Origin: an uncultured Victivallales bacterium
GTDB taxonomy: Bacteria > Verrucomicrobiota > Lentisphaeria > Oligosphaerales > JAFGRS01
Reading direction: 5' to 3'
Assembly (NCBI GenBank): GCA_903837355.1
Contig: CAILUI010000303.1
Span: forward strand, 1-64,000
Length of the DNA: 64,000 bases
In this document: piece by piece, positions 18,217-27,329 of the stretch
Numbering within the stretch: the first letter of the stretch is position 1
Layout: every line of letters begins with the position of its first letter
Made by a program: the position numbers and the translations under genes
The notes under the pieces: model-generated
What the model was told of the DNA's origin: nothing
Databases searched by the model: none
The model's input: the letters and a program-made list of their open reading frames with translations, nothing else

Positions 18217-19595
18217 GCCGCGTCTTCATCATCTCGGCAAACCTCTGCCGTGATCCGTTCCCGGTTTACCCTCTGGGGATGGGCGTGGTGGCCAAGGCCC
18301 TGGAGGCCAAGGGCCATGAGGTATGCCAGTTCGACCTGCTGCAGCGGGGCGGACCGGGGGCCGAACTGCGCGCGGACTTGCGTGCCTACGCCCCGGACGT
18401 CGTCTGCCTGTCGCTGCGCAATCTCGATGAGGCCGAGACGCAGAGCCTGGAACAGGGCTCGGCCCGGACCGCGGCGCGACAGGTGGTGGCGGCCGTCCGC
18501 GAATGTACGACCGCGCCCCTCGTCCTCGGCGGGCCGGCCTTCTCGCTCCTGCCGGAGATGTGGCTGGCAACCCTGGGGGCGGACTACGGCGTGGTCGGCG
18601 AAGGTGAGGAAGCCATCGGCGCGCTGGTGGCGGCCCTACAGCGTGGGGAGCGGCCGGCCAGGCTCTGGCGTCGACCGGGCCCCGGACTACCAGCAGCGGC
18701 GATGCTCGGAGCCTCCCTGCGCCCGGAACTCTGCGCCTTCTACCTGGCCGAGAGCGGCATGTTGGGCGTGCAGACCAAGCGCGGCTGTCCATTCCGTTGC
18801 GCCTACTGCTCGTACCCGGCCCTGGAGGGGCACAGCTTCCGGCACCGCGCACTGGCCGAGGTGATCGAGGACATCCGCAGCCTGCGCCGTCAGGGGGCGA
18901 CGCGGATCTTCATTACCGATTCCGTCTTCAATGACCCCGCCGGGCGCTATCTGGAGGTTGCCGAAGCCCTGTGCGCGGCCGAACTCGGCGTGGAGTGGAC
19001 CGCCTTTTTCCGGCCAGCACCGATCACGGACGCGGAGATGGCCCTGCTCAAGCGCTCCGGCCTGCGCGCGGTGGAACTGGGCACCGATGGCGCAACCGAC
19101 ATCACGCTGGCCGCCCAACGCAAGGGTTTCACCTTCGCCGCCGCCGTCGACTGGACGCGCGCCTGCCTGCGCCATGACCTCCCCTGCGTCCATTACCTCA
19201 TCTTCGGCGGCCCGGGGGAAACCATGGACACCCTGACGGCGGGACTGAAGAACCTGGAGCAACTCCGCGGCGCCGCCATCCTGGCCTCCACCGGCGTCCG
19301 TATCCTGCCCGGGACGCGGGTCCATGAATTGGCGTTGGCCGAGGGGCAGATCAGCCCCACGACCCCTCTGGAAAGCGCCCCGCTCTACGTCTCGCCCCAG
19401 ATCGACCGAGTACGGCTGGAGCAACAGGTCACGGAGGCCTTCCGCCCCCACCGCGAATGGCTCTACCCGCCGCATGCGGCCCACGAGGCGATGGACGTCA
19501 TGTACCGTTTCGGCTACCGCGGCACGCTCTGGGAGACCCTGCTGCCCAGTGGCGGGCACTACCGCCGCACCGCCGCACGAGGCCCGACGACATGA
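18213..19595 (+). CDS. B12-binding-type radical SAM enzyme
   Basis: A 460-residue protein. Residues 1-150 form a Rossmann-like cobalamin-binding-type domain (VYPLGMGVVAKALEAKGHEV, then LGGPAFSLLPE and GVVGEGEEA). The radical SAM barrel follows, with the 4Fe-4S motif CPFRCAYC (Cys192, 196, 199) and IFGGPGETMDTL. The classical DxHxxG B12 motif is not seen, as in many class B members. The chemistry is unknown; methylation or a carbon-skeleton reaction on the acyl chain is inferred. It starts in a four-base overlap with the CLF. The gene at 38474 is a close paralogue. Confidence 0.85.
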   Translation: MSRVFIISANLCRDPFPVYPLGMGVVAKALEAKGHEVCQFDLLQRGGPGAELRADLRAYAPDVVCLSLRNLDEAETQSLEQGSARTAARQVVAAVRECTTAPLVLGGPAFSLLPEMWLATLGADYGVVGEGEEAIGALVAALQRGERPARLWRRPGPGLPAAAMLGASLRPELCAFYLAESGMLGVQTKRGCPFRCAYCSYPALEGHSFRHRALAEVIEDIRSLRRQGATRIFITDSVFNDPAGRYLEVAEALCAAELGVEWTAFFRPAPITDAEMALLKRSGLRAVELGTDGATDITLAAQRKGFTFAAAVDWTRACLRHDLPCVHYLIFGGPGETMDTLTAGLKNLEQLRGAAILASTGVRILPGTRVHELALAEGQISPTTPLESAPLYVSPQIDRVRLEQQVTEAFRPHREWLYPPHAAHEAMDVMYRFGYRGTLWETLLPSGGHYRRTAARGPTT

Positions 19596-21043
19596 CCGGC
19601 CTCGACCGCCAACGCGTGCTCCTGATTCACCCCCTCGGCTATGGGGCCGCCGCCGCCGGCGGGGACATCTCGCGCCTGGCAAATCTGATGCCGCCGCTGG
19701 GCTTGGCAAGCCTGGCCGCCTGGGTGGAGAAGCACGGTTTTACGGCCGATATCATCGACTGTTATGCGCGTCCGCAGGCGGACGCCGCCATCGATGCGTA
19801 CGTCCGCGACCACCGGCCCGGTCTGGTGGGCTTCAGTTGCACGACCTCGAGCTTCCTCGACGGCACCCGCATCGCGGCCCGCCTCAAGGGCCTCCTGCCC
19901 GGCCTGCGCACCGTCTTCGGCGGCCCGCATGTCTCGGCGCTGAAAACGGCCATTCTCGAGCGCTTCAGTGCGGTGGACTATGGGGTGATCGGCGAGGGCG
20001 AGGAGGCGCTGCGTGAGTTGCTGGCGAGCGGCGGCGAGGCTCCCGCTGCTATTCCAGGATTGGCCTACCGCGACGCGACCGGGAAGGCCCTCTTCAACGG
20101 TTACCCCAACCAGATGCTGGCCCTGGACGATCTGCCCTTCCCCGCCTACCACAAACTCGAGGGCTATCCGACGGCCTATCGACTACCCCTTTTCGACTAC
20201 CCGACCGCCCCCAATGCGACCTGCATTTCCAGCCGCGGCTGTCCCTACGCCTGCTCCTACTGCGACCGCTCCGTCTTCGGCCGCAGTTTCCGCTACAACT
20301 CCGCCACCTACATGTACGAGCACCTGCGTTTCCTGCGCCAGTCCTATGGCATCCGGCATGTCACCTTCTACGACGATAACTTCACGGTCAACCGGGCGCG
20401 ACTGGTCGAACTCTGCGCTCTGCTGCAGCGGCGGCCCCTCGGCCTGACCTTCAACTGCGCAGCACGGGCCGAGCACCTCGACGCCGACCTGCTACGGCTG
20501 CTCAAGGCGGCCGGCTGTTGGATGATCAGTCTAGGCGTGGAAACCGGCGACCCGGAGTTGTTGTCACAGCATCGTCAGCAGGCCGACCTGCAGACGGTCG
20601 CCACCGCCCTGGCGTTGATCAAGAAGGCCGGCATCCGCACCAAGGCCCTGCTGATGATGGGGCTGCCGGGCGAAACCGAAGCCAGCATCCGACGGACCAA
20701 GGCGTACGTGTTCGCGCAGCCGATCGATACCTTCAACCTGGCTAAGTTCACGCCCTTCCCCGGCTCGCCGGCGTATGCGAGCATCCACGAACATGGCGAG
20801 TTCAACGAGGACTGGGCGAAGATGGACTGTATGCATTTCCAGTTCGTGCCACGGGGCCTGACGCGACCGCGCCTGGAGGAACTCTACCGGGACTTCCAGC
20901 GCGAGCACTTCCAGCGCGCCAAGGTGCTGCTGGGGTACATGACCATGGCCTGGCGGTCGCCGGACAGCACCCGGCGCTTCCTCGGCAACCTGGGCAAGTT
21001 CCTGCACTTTGTGCGGACAACCGAGCGCTATGAGGCGCCCTGA
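19592..21043 (+). CDS. B12-binding-type radical SAM enzyme
   Basis: A 483-residue protein. The N-terminal cobalamin-binding-type domain has MPPLGLASLAAWVEKHGF, VFGGPHVSAL and GVIGEGEEALREL. The radical SAM barrel has CPYACSYC (Cys217, 221, 224), then YDDNFTVNRARL and the glycyl motif MMGLPGETEASI. It is closest in style to BchE/Fe-S oxidoreductase-like members. It overlaps the radical SAM gene before it by four bases, so the two are translationally coupled and may act in sequence on one intermediate. The ATG at 19592 is chosen; a longer frame upstream only overlaps its neighbour. Confidence 0.85.
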   Translation: MTGLDRQRVLLIHPLGYGAAAAGGDISRLANLMPPLGLASLAAWVEKHGFTADIIDCYARPQADAAIDAYVRDHRPGLVGFSCTTSSFLDGTRIAARLKGLLPGLRTVFGGPHVSALKTAILERFSAVDYGVIGEGEEALRELLASGGEAPAAIPGLAYRDATGKALFNGYPNQMLALDDLPFPAYHKLEGYPTAYRLPLFDYPTAPNATCISSRGCPYACSYCDRSVFGRSFRYNSATYMYEHLRFLRQSYGIRHVTFYDDNFTVNRARLVELCALLQRRPLGLTFNCAARAEHLDADLLRLLKAAGCWMISLGVETGDPELLSQHRQQADLQTVATALALIKKAGIRTKALLMMGLPGETEASIRRTKAYVFAQPIDTFNLAKFTPFPGSPAYASIHEHGEFNEDWAKMDCMHFQFVPRGLTRPRLEELYRDFQREHFQRAKVLLGYMTMAWRSPDSTRRFLGNLGKFLHFVRTTERYEAP

Positions 21044-21047
21044 ACCG

Positions 21048-22205
21048 ATGCCGCCGCTCCCCCTCATCGTCATCCCCTGCTTCAACCACCCGCGCACGCT
21101 GCGCCGGGTGGCCGAGGAATCCCGCCAGACCGGGATGGCAGTGCTGGTGGTCGACGACGGCAGCAGCGCCCCGGCCGGCCCCCTGCTCGCGGGCCTTGAC
21201 GTCGCCTGCCTCCGCCTCCCGACCAACCGCGGCAAGGGCGCCGCCATCCTGACGGCGGCGGACTACGCCGCAGCGCACGGGTTCACCCACCTGATCACCC
21301 TGGATGCCGACGGCCAGCACAGCCCCGCCGAAGCGCCGCGCTTCCTGGCCGTCGCGGCCGAGTCGCCCTGGGCGATCACCGTCGGTACGCGTCAGACCGC
21401 CGCGCCCGACGGGCGTTTCCCCACGGCTTCGCGCTTCGGTCGGAGTTTCTCGAACTTCTGGTTCCGGCTGCAGACCGGCCAGCGACTGGGAGACACGCAG
21501 AGCGGTTTCCGCTGTTACCCGGTGGCCGTGCTGCGGGGCCTGCGTTTGCATTGCCGGCGCTTCACCTTCGAGGCCGAGGTCCTGGTCAAGGCGGCCTGGG
21601 CGGGAGTGCCTCTGCGGACCCTCGACATCACCGTGTTCTATCCGGCCCGGCAGGAGCACGTCTCGCACTTCCGGCTGTTTGTTGACAACCTGCGCTTCAG
21701 CCTGTTGAACACCCATCTGACCCTGCGCTCGCTGCTGCCTCTTCCGCACCGCCGGTTGCGCGGCCTGCCCAGCCGCAGCAGCGAGGTCTCGCTGCTGCAT
21801 CCATGGCGCTCGCTGCGCGCCCTGCTGCACGACTCCGGCGAGCCCCTGTTTCTGGGGCTGGCGGCGGCCCTGGGGGTGGTCCTGGGGGCGACGCCGCTGC
21901 TGGGGCTGCACACGATCACGATCCTGGCCAGTGCCGGCTACATGCGACTGAACCGGCCGATCGCGGTCGCCGCCAGCCAACTCTGCATGCCGCCCCTGGT
22001 ACCCGCGCTCTGCATCGAGACCGGCTATGTGCTGCGGCACGGTCGCCTGCTGACCGAGTTGTCCCTGCAGACCCTCGGCCGCGAGGCGCCCGTGCGTCTG
22101 CTCGACTGGCTGCTGGGCTCGCTGCTGGTGGGGCCGTTGCTGGGGGTCCTCATCGGCGGCGTGGTCTGCGTCATGGCGGCCAGCCTGCGCAAGGCCTCGT
22201 CGTGA
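21048..22205 (+). CDS. GT2 glycosyltransferase fused to DUF2062
   Basis: About 385 residues. An N-terminal GT2 domain (LIVIPCFNHPRTL, VVDDGS, THLITLDADGQHSP, FRCYPV) is fused to a C-terminal DUF2062 domain with three or more membrane helices (LFLGLAAALGVVLGATPLLG and after). It resembles dolichyl-phosphate-mannose-synthase-like enzymes. The same fusion occurs in aryl polyene clusters, where it may build the glycosylated or lipid acceptor head at the inner membrane. ATG 21048 is used; ATG 21030, inside the preceding gene, is possible. It overlaps the acyltransferase after it. Confidence 0.85.
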   Translation: MPPLPLIVIPCFNHPRTLRRVAEESRQTGMAVLVVDDGSSAPAGPLLAGLDVACLRLPTNRGKGAAILTAADYAAAHGFTHLITLDADGQHSPAEAPRFLAVAAESPWAITVGTRQTAAPDGRFPTASRFGRSFSNFWFRLQTGQRLGDTQSGFRCYPVAVLRGLRLHCRRFTFEAEVLVKAAWAGVPLRTLDITVFYPARQEHVSHFRLFVDNLRFSLLNTHLTLRSLLPLPHRRLRGLPSRSSEVSLLHPWRSLRALLHDSGEPLFLGLAAALGVVLGATPLLGLHTITILASAGYMRLNRPIAVAASQLCMPPLVPALCIETGYVLRHGRLLTELSLQTLGREAPVRLLDWLLGSLLVGPLLGVLIGGVVCVMAASLRKASS

Positions 22206-23125
22206 AGCCGACGAACGGCGCCCTGAAGCGCTGGCGCGGTTGGAGCAGCCGCTCCATCGCCAGAGCCTGGCAGTTCGAGTTCTTCTATGCCCTCGTGCGC
22301 CTCGGCGGCCGGCGACTCTCGTACTTCTTCCTGAGGCTCATTGCACCCTATTACGTCTTCGTCCGCGTCGAGATTGCCCGACGCTGCGACCCCTACCTGC
22401 GCCGGCGCTTCCCGAGCGCCTCCTGGTGGCGCCGGCGCTGGTACTGCCTGCGCCAGTTCAATGCTCTGGGCGAGACCCTCCTCGACAAGGCGATCGCCGG
22501 CATCCAGCGCCGGCCCCTGATGGAGACGAACCTGGAGTTGCAGCACCGGCTGCAGGCCATCGTCGCCGAGGGCAAAGGGCTCATCCTCGTGAGCGCCCAC
22601 GTCGGCTGCTGGCAGGTGGCGCTCTCGGGGCTGGATTTCCTGTCGGGCTCGGTGAATATGGTGATGTACCGAGACGAGGGGGACCACGACCGCGACGTGT
22701 TCGCTCACGCCGGCCGCGAACGTCCTTACCGCGTGATTGACCCAGCCGGGGCCTTCGGGGGTGCCATCGAGATCGTCGACCGCCTGACGCACGGTGAGGT
22801 AGTGTGCGTGATGGGCGACCGCCTGATGCACGCCGAGGCGCCCGCGGTCGCGGTGCCCTTCCTCGGCGCCCCAGCGCGCTTCCCGACCGGCGTCTATCGC
22901 CTCGCCGCCGTGACGGGGGCGCCGCTGCTGGTGTTGCTCTCGCACAAGACCGACCGCGGCACCTACCGCGTCGAACTGGCCCGCGAGATCCGGCTGCCGA
23001 CGGCAGCGGCGCGCCAGCCCGAAGCCTGGCGGGAGTGCGCCGTGCAGTTCGCCGACGCGCTCGCCGAGTACGCCGCGAGCCATCCTCACCAGGTCTTCAA
23101 CTTCTACGACATGTGGGCCAGTTGA
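22202..23125 (+). CDS. LPLAT/LpxL-family acyltransferase
   Basis: A 307-residue membrane-associated acyltransferase of the lipid A biosynthesis (LpxL/HtrB) family. The catalytic histidine motif reads SAHVGCWQ, with Gln at the position usually Asp or Glu. Later blocks include GEVVCVMGDRL and PFLGAPARFPTGVYRLA. The C-terminus ends FNFYDMWAS, as in the aryl polyene type. It should transfer the finished aryl-acyl chain from ACP to a sugar or glycerol head group. GTG 22202 overlaps the GT2-DUF2062 stop by four bases, coupling head-group synthesis to acylation. Confidence 0.82.
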   Translation: MKPTNGALKRWRGWSSRSIARAWQFEFFYALVRLGGRRLSYFFLRLIAPYYVFVRVEIARRCDPYLRRRFPSASWWRRRWYCLRQFNALGETLLDKAIAGIQRRPLMETNLELQHRLQAIVAEGKGLILVSAHVGCWQVALSGLDFLSGSVNMVMYRDEGDHDRDVFAHAGRERPYRVIDPAGAFGGAIEIVDRLTHGEVVCVMGDRLMHAEAPAVAVPFLGAPARFPTGVYRLAAVTGAPLLVLLSHKTDRGTYRVELAREIRLPTAAARQPEAWRECAVQFADALAEYAASHPHQVFNFYDMWAS

Positions 23126-23153
23126 CGCCGGGGGGTAGCGGGACCATGCGCTC

Positions 23154-24365
23154 GTGAGGAAGGACAGCATACGCGTCAGTGGCATGGGCGCTCTGTGCGC
23201 CGCCGGGGCGGACCTGGAAAGCGCTACGGACGCCCTGTTCGGGGCACGCCGGCTGCCGGCGCCGCCGCGGCGCTTCGCCAGCGCCTACGGTGCGGACTAC
23301 CCGGCGTTTGAGCTGCCGGCGGCGTGCACCGCCCTGCTGACGCCGCGCCCGAACCCCCATCTGCCGGCGCTGTCCCGCACCGCACAGATGGTGCTGGCGG
23401 CGACCCGCCAGGCCCTTGCCGACGCGGGGTACGACCCCGCCGCCCTGCGCGGCCGGCGAGTGGGCGTGTGCGTGGGGACCACGGTCGGTAATTCCACGAA
23501 CTTCGAGGACTTCCACAAGCAGAGCCGCTCCGCCGAGCCGGCGCTGGACCCCGTCTGGCAGTACCGCCGCGGCAACCCGGCGTCGGTGCTGGCGCGCGAG
23601 TTCGGCTGGGATGGCCCGTGCATGACCGTCTCCAACGCCTGTGCGGCCGGCGGCGACGCCATCGCGCAGGCCACGGAATGGCTGCGGCAGGGCGCCTGCG
23701 ACCTCGCCCTGGCGGGCGGCGCGGACGAGTTGAGCCGCATCACCTACCTGGGCTTCATCGCACTGCTGATTACCGACCGCGAGCCCTGTCGCCCCTTCGA
23801 TGCCAGCCGTGCCGGCCTGAACCTGGGTGAAGGCGCCGCCATGCTCGTGCTGCAGCGCCCCGACCTGCACGGGCTGGTGCCGCGGCGCTGGCGCGGGCAG
23901 GTGCTGGGCTACGGCAACGCCAGCGACGCCTACCACGTCACCGCCCCGCACCCGGAAGGCCGGGGGTTGCGGGTGGCCATCCAGACGGCGCTCGCTGATG
24001 CGCGCCTGACGCCTGGTGATCTGGCCTTTGTCAAAGCCCATGGCACCGGCACGGTGGACAACGAGCGGGTCGAGAGCCAGGTGCTGGGCGAGTTGCTGCC
24101 GGACGTCCCGTACTTCTCGGTCAAAGGTCAGATCGGGCACACGCTGGGAGCCTCCGGGGCACTCGAGGCGGCGCTGGCGCTGACCTGCCTGGAACGCGGC
24201 CGTATCCCGGCCAGCGCCGGCTTTCGCGAGGCCGCGCCGGGCGCCGGTGCCGGGCCGCAGCGCGGCGCCAGCACGACGCCGCGCGGGGCCGCGCTGGCGC
24301 AGTCGCTGGCGTTCGGCGGCACCAATACCGTCCTGGCGCTGGCGAGGGCCGACTATGGCGAGTGA
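23154..24365 (+). CDS. Beta-ketoacyl synthase (KS-alpha)
   Basis: A 403-residue FabF-like enzyme with full catalytic residues: Cys163 in SNACAAGG, His in KAHGTGTVDN, and Lys/His in SVKGQIGHTLGASG. The end FGGTNTVLALARADYGE is normal. It starts at GTG 23154, 28 bases after the acyltransferase, behind a G-rich site. Its 3-prime end overlaps the next gene, a KS-beta-like protein, by 11 bases, the classical arrangement of a type II KS-alpha/KS-beta pair. Confidence 0.88.
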   Translation: MRKDSIRVSGMGALCAAGADLESATDALFGARRLPAPPRRFASAYGADYPAFELPAACTALLTPRPNPHLPALSRTAQMVLAATRQALADAGYDPAALRGRRVGVCVGTTVGNSTNFEDFHKQSRSAEPALDPVWQYRRGNPASVLAREFGWDGPCMTVSNACAAGGDAIAQATEWLRQGACDLALAGGADELSRITYLGFIALLITDREPCRPFDASRAGLNLGEGAAMLVLQRPDLHGLVPRRWRGQVLGYGNASDAYHVTAPHPEGRGLRVAIQTALADARLTPGDLAFVKAHGTGTVDNERVESQVLGELLPDVPYFSVKGQIGHTLGASGALEAALALTCLERGRIPASAGFREAAPGAGAGPQRGASTTPRGAALAQSLAFGGTNTVLALARADYGE

Positions 24366-25422
24366 GCGTACGCAGGTCTGCGGCATCGGCATGGTCGGTA
24401 GCTTCGGCACGACTCCGGCAGACCTGTTTGCGCGCCGGGCCGCCGGCAGCCCGCGGCTGACCCCAACCCGCGTGCGCCGGGCCGGCGGCACCTTCGAGCT
24501 GCCGGTCCATGCGGCCGACCTCAGCCGACTGCTGGAGTTCATCCCCAAGCGCAGCATCCGCCGCATCGACCGCCTGTCCGGCCTCAGTCTGCTGGCGGCG
24601 CACCTGGCGCTGCAGGATGCCGGCTTGCCGTTGGTCGGGGAACGCACGGGGCTGGTGCTGGCGACGGGCTATGGCGCCAGTCACAGTACGGGCGAGTTTC
24701 TGGACTCGATCATCGACGGGGCCGATCTGGGCGCTTCCCCGACCGCCTTCGCGGGGTCGGTGCATTGCTCGGCCGCCTCCCAGGTCAGCATCGGCCTGGG
24801 CATCCGGGGTCCGACGCTGACCGTCACCCAGTTCGAGCTGTCCTGCGGTGAGGCGTTGCGGGTCGCCTGCCGTTGGTTGGCCAGCGGGCGTGTGGACACC
24901 GTGCTGGCCGGCGCTGCCGACGAGTACTCCGACACCGTCGGCAGTTGCTGGCAGCGCCTGACCGCAGGGCTTTTCCCGGCCACGGCGGAGGCAGCGCCTG
25001 CCCCCGGCGAGGGCGCCGCGTTCCTGGTCCTGCAGCGGGCTCCTGCCGACGGGCCGGCGGCAGCGGGCATCGGCAGCGTGGCCACGGGGGCGCGATGGGC
25101 CCCAGCCGCCACCTGGCAGCCCGGCATCGTTGTCCTCGGTGACGACGGACTGCCCTGCCAACAGAGCCAGTATGAGCAGGCCGTGCCCGCCGGACTGACC
25201 ACGGCCTGCCTGACCCCCTTCTACGGGGTCTTTCCGGCGAGCCAGATGCTGGACGTGGCCGCGGTCCTGGCCGCCTGGCGGGCCGGCGACACGAAGTCGC
25301 TGCCTGGCCTGGGCCGACCGGCGGCAGCGGCGCCCGGCGACGGGCCCAACCCAACGAGCGCGGCCTGTCTCAAGTTCGACCTTGACGGGCGCTATTCCCT
25401 GATCGAACCAACGTTCTGCTGA
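24355..25422 (+). CDS. KS-beta / chain length factor with Glu for Cys
   Basis: A 355-residue thiolase-fold protein paired with the KS just upstream. The active-site loop reads TVTQFELSC: Glu161 stands where the nucleophilic cysteine would be, reminiscent of the Gln of classical chain length factors. The C-terminal half is shortened and the normal His motifs are absent. It is predicted to decarboxylate malonyl-ACP or set chain length, not to condense. ATG 24355 is chosen because the similarity to KS N-termini begins there (VCGIGMVGSFG). Confidence 0.78.
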   Translation: MASERTQVCGIGMVGSFGTTPADLFARRAAGSPRLTPTRVRRAGGTFELPVHAADLSRLLEFIPKRSIRRIDRLSGLSLLAAHLALQDAGLPLVGERTGLVLATGYGASHSTGEFLDSIIDGADLGASPTAFAGSVHCSAASQVSIGLGIRGPTLTVTQFELSCGEALRVACRWLASGRVDTVLAGAADEYSDTVGSCWQRLTAGLFPATAEAAPAPGEGAAFLVLQRAPADGPAAAGIGSVATGARWAPAATWQPGIVVLGDDGLPCQQSQYEQAVPAGLTTACLTPFYGVFPASQMLDVAAVLAAWRAGDTKSLPGLGRPAAAAPGDGPNPTSAACLKFDLDGRYSLIEPTFC

Positions 25423-25440
25423 CCCCCTCCGAGCCGAGCC

Positions 25441-27024
25441 ATGCGACGTTACGCACTGTACCTGATCAATCCCAAGCGCCGCTACCGCTACCAGTGGGAC
25501 ATGCAGGAACTGTGCCGCATCATGCGCAAGGGCACCGGCGTGCACCCCCTGGCACTGCCGACCCTGGCCGCCCACACCCCCGAGCGCTATGACATCACCA
25601 TCATGGACGAGGAGATGGAGGAGCTGCGCTTCACCCCCTTGCCGGATCTGGTCGGCCTGACGGCACTGGCCCCCAGCGTCAAGCGCGCTTACGAGATCGC
25701 CGACCGTTTCCGCAGCAAAGGGGTGCCCGTGATCATGGGCGGTCCCCAGGTGACCTTCAACGTCGAGGAGTCGCTGCGCCATTGTGATGCCCTCATCCTG
25801 GGCGAGGCCGAAGACATCTGGCCCGAAGCCCTGGCCGACTTCGAGCGCGGCGCCCTGAAGAAGACCTATCAGCGCACCGCCCCCTACGAGTTCCGCACCT
25901 CGCCCGTGCCGCGCTGGGACTTGGTGAACACCCGCCGCATCATGGCCTTGGGCGTACAGGCCTCACGCGGCTGCCCGTACACCTGCGAGTTCTGCCTGGT
26001 GCGCAACATGTTCGGCGTCCGGCAACGCTACCGCGACCTCGACGACCTGATCCACGAGATCCAAGCCCTGCCCAAGCGCCAGATCGGCTTCGTGGACGAT
26101 AACCTGTGCGCCAACAAGCCCTATGCCCATGCGCTCATGCAGCGACTGGAACCGCTGGGCGTGACCTGGTCCTGCCAATGCAGCCTGGACGTCTGCGAAG
26201 ACGACGCGTTACTCGCCGCCATGGCCCGGGCGGGGTGCACGTCGCTGCTGCTGGGCATCGAGTCACTGAACGAGGAATGCCTGCGCGAGACCGGCAAACG
26301 CCAGAACAAGGTCGAGCGCTATGAAGCCGGTATCCGCCGCATCCACAGCCATGGCATCCATGTCATCGGCTCGTTCATCGTCGGCTTCGACGCCGACCGC
26401 CTGGACGCCTTCGAGAAGATCTTCGAGTTCACGGTGCGCACCGACATCTCGCTGGTCATGCTGAATGTCCTCACCGCCTATCCGGGAACCGACACCTACA
26501 CCCGGCTCAAGGCAGCCGGCCGGATCACGGCAATCGACCCGGATCTGCTGAACGGTATCTACCCGACGATGCAGCACTACCACATCTCGCAGACGGACAT
26601 GTTCCGCACCTATTTCCAGACGCTGGAACGCATGTTCGAGCCCGCCATCGTCCGCGAGAAGGCCCTGCGCGTGTTCGCTACCGGCGCCTTCCGTCGCTAC
26701 ACCGCCGGCGATATCACGGCCACCGACAAGGTGCTGAGCCTCATTCACCTGACGCGCTTCTTCGTGCTCTCCGGCAACCGCGAGCGCCGGCGGCTGCTGA
26801 CCGACCTGCTACGACTGGCGTGGAGCGGGCAAGCACAGATCGGCCACGTCGTCGAGTTCCTACTGATGATCTCCTCGTTCGTCGGTTACCTGGAGTTCAC
26901 CAAGGAACACCGCGCCTGGATCATGGAACGCATTGCTCGGCAGGATCCTGGCCCCGTCCTGCCGGAACCGAGCCTGGTCGCAGTCGCCCCAGCCGCCGCC
27001 GTCCAGCACCCCAGCGAGGAGTGA
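25441..27024 (+). CDS. B12-binding radical SAM enzyme with DUF4070-like C-terminus
   Basis: A 527-residue protein in three parts: a cobalamin-binding-type domain (residues ~1-150; VIMGGPQVTFNVEESL, LILGEAEDIWPEAL), a radical SAM barrel with CPYTCEFC (Cys178, 182, 185) and FVDDNLCANK, and a C-terminal helical part after TAYPGTDTYTRLKAAGRI that resembles DUF4070 proteins. Hopanoid 2-methylase HpnP shares this layout as remembered, so methylation of an unreactive carbon is one option. It lies between the KS/CLF pair and an ACP, five bases before the latter. Confidence 0.85.
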   Translation: MRRYALYLINPKRRYRYQWDMQELCRIMRKGTGVHPLALPTLAAHTPERYDITIMDEEMEELRFTPLPDLVGLTALAPSVKRAYEIADRFRSKGVPVIMGGPQVTFNVEESLRHCDALILGEAEDIWPEALADFERGALKKTYQRTAPYEFRTSPVPRWDLVNTRRIMALGVQASRGCPYTCEFCLVRNMFGVRQRYRDLDDLIHEIQALPKRQIGFVDDNLCANKPYAHALMQRLEPLGVTWSCQCSLDVCEDDALLAAMARAGCTSLLLGIESLNEECLRETGKRQNKVERYEAGIRRIHSHGIHVIGSFIVGFDADRLDAFEKIFEFTVRTDISLVMLNVLTAYPGTDTYTRLKAAGRITAIDPDLLNGIYPTMQHYHISQTDMFRTYFQTLERMFEPAIVREKALRVFATGAFRRYTAGDITATDKVLSLIHLTRFFVLSGNRERRRLLTDLLRLAWSGQAQIGHVVEFLLMISSFVGYLEFTKEHRAWIMERIARQDPGPVLPEPSLVAVAPAAAVQHPSEE

Positions 27025-27029
27025 CCATC

Positions 27030-27329
27030 GTGAGCGAACCCGAGAGCCATGAAGTCCGACAGATGGTGTATGCGTTCTTTGCCGAAGAGTGCGGCGTGCC
27101 CGGCGATTCCCTGCGCGACGACCTGCGGATCATCGAGGACCTCGACGGCGACTCGCTCATGCTGCTCTCCCTCCTGGGTTCGGTCTGCCGCCGCTACGGC
27201 ATCAAGGTCGAGCTCCGCACCCTCGGACGGCATCTGATGCGCAAGCCGGCCGGAACCGTGGGCCAGGTGGTGACGCTCACCGAGGCTTTAGCGCGCCACG
27301 GAGACAAGATCCTTGACGTTGAGCTTTGA
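27030..27329 (+). CDS. Acyl carrier protein
   Basis: A 99-residue four-helix ACP with the phosphopantetheine serine at Ser42 in DLDGDSLML. Helix I is VRQMVYAFFAEECG and the third-helix region has VTLTEALARHG. GTG 27030 follows a GAGGAG site eight bases away; GTG 27021 is a weaker choice. It is followed by an overlapping phosphopantetheinyl transferase gene that could activate it. It is one of three ACPs in the cluster, all divergent, which suggests dedicated carriers for different stages. Confidence 0.85.
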   Translation: MSEPESHEVRQMVYAFFAEECGVPGDSLRDDLRIIEDLDGDSLMLLSLLGSVCRRYGIKVELRTLGRHLMRKPAGTVGQVVTLTEALARHGDKILDVEL

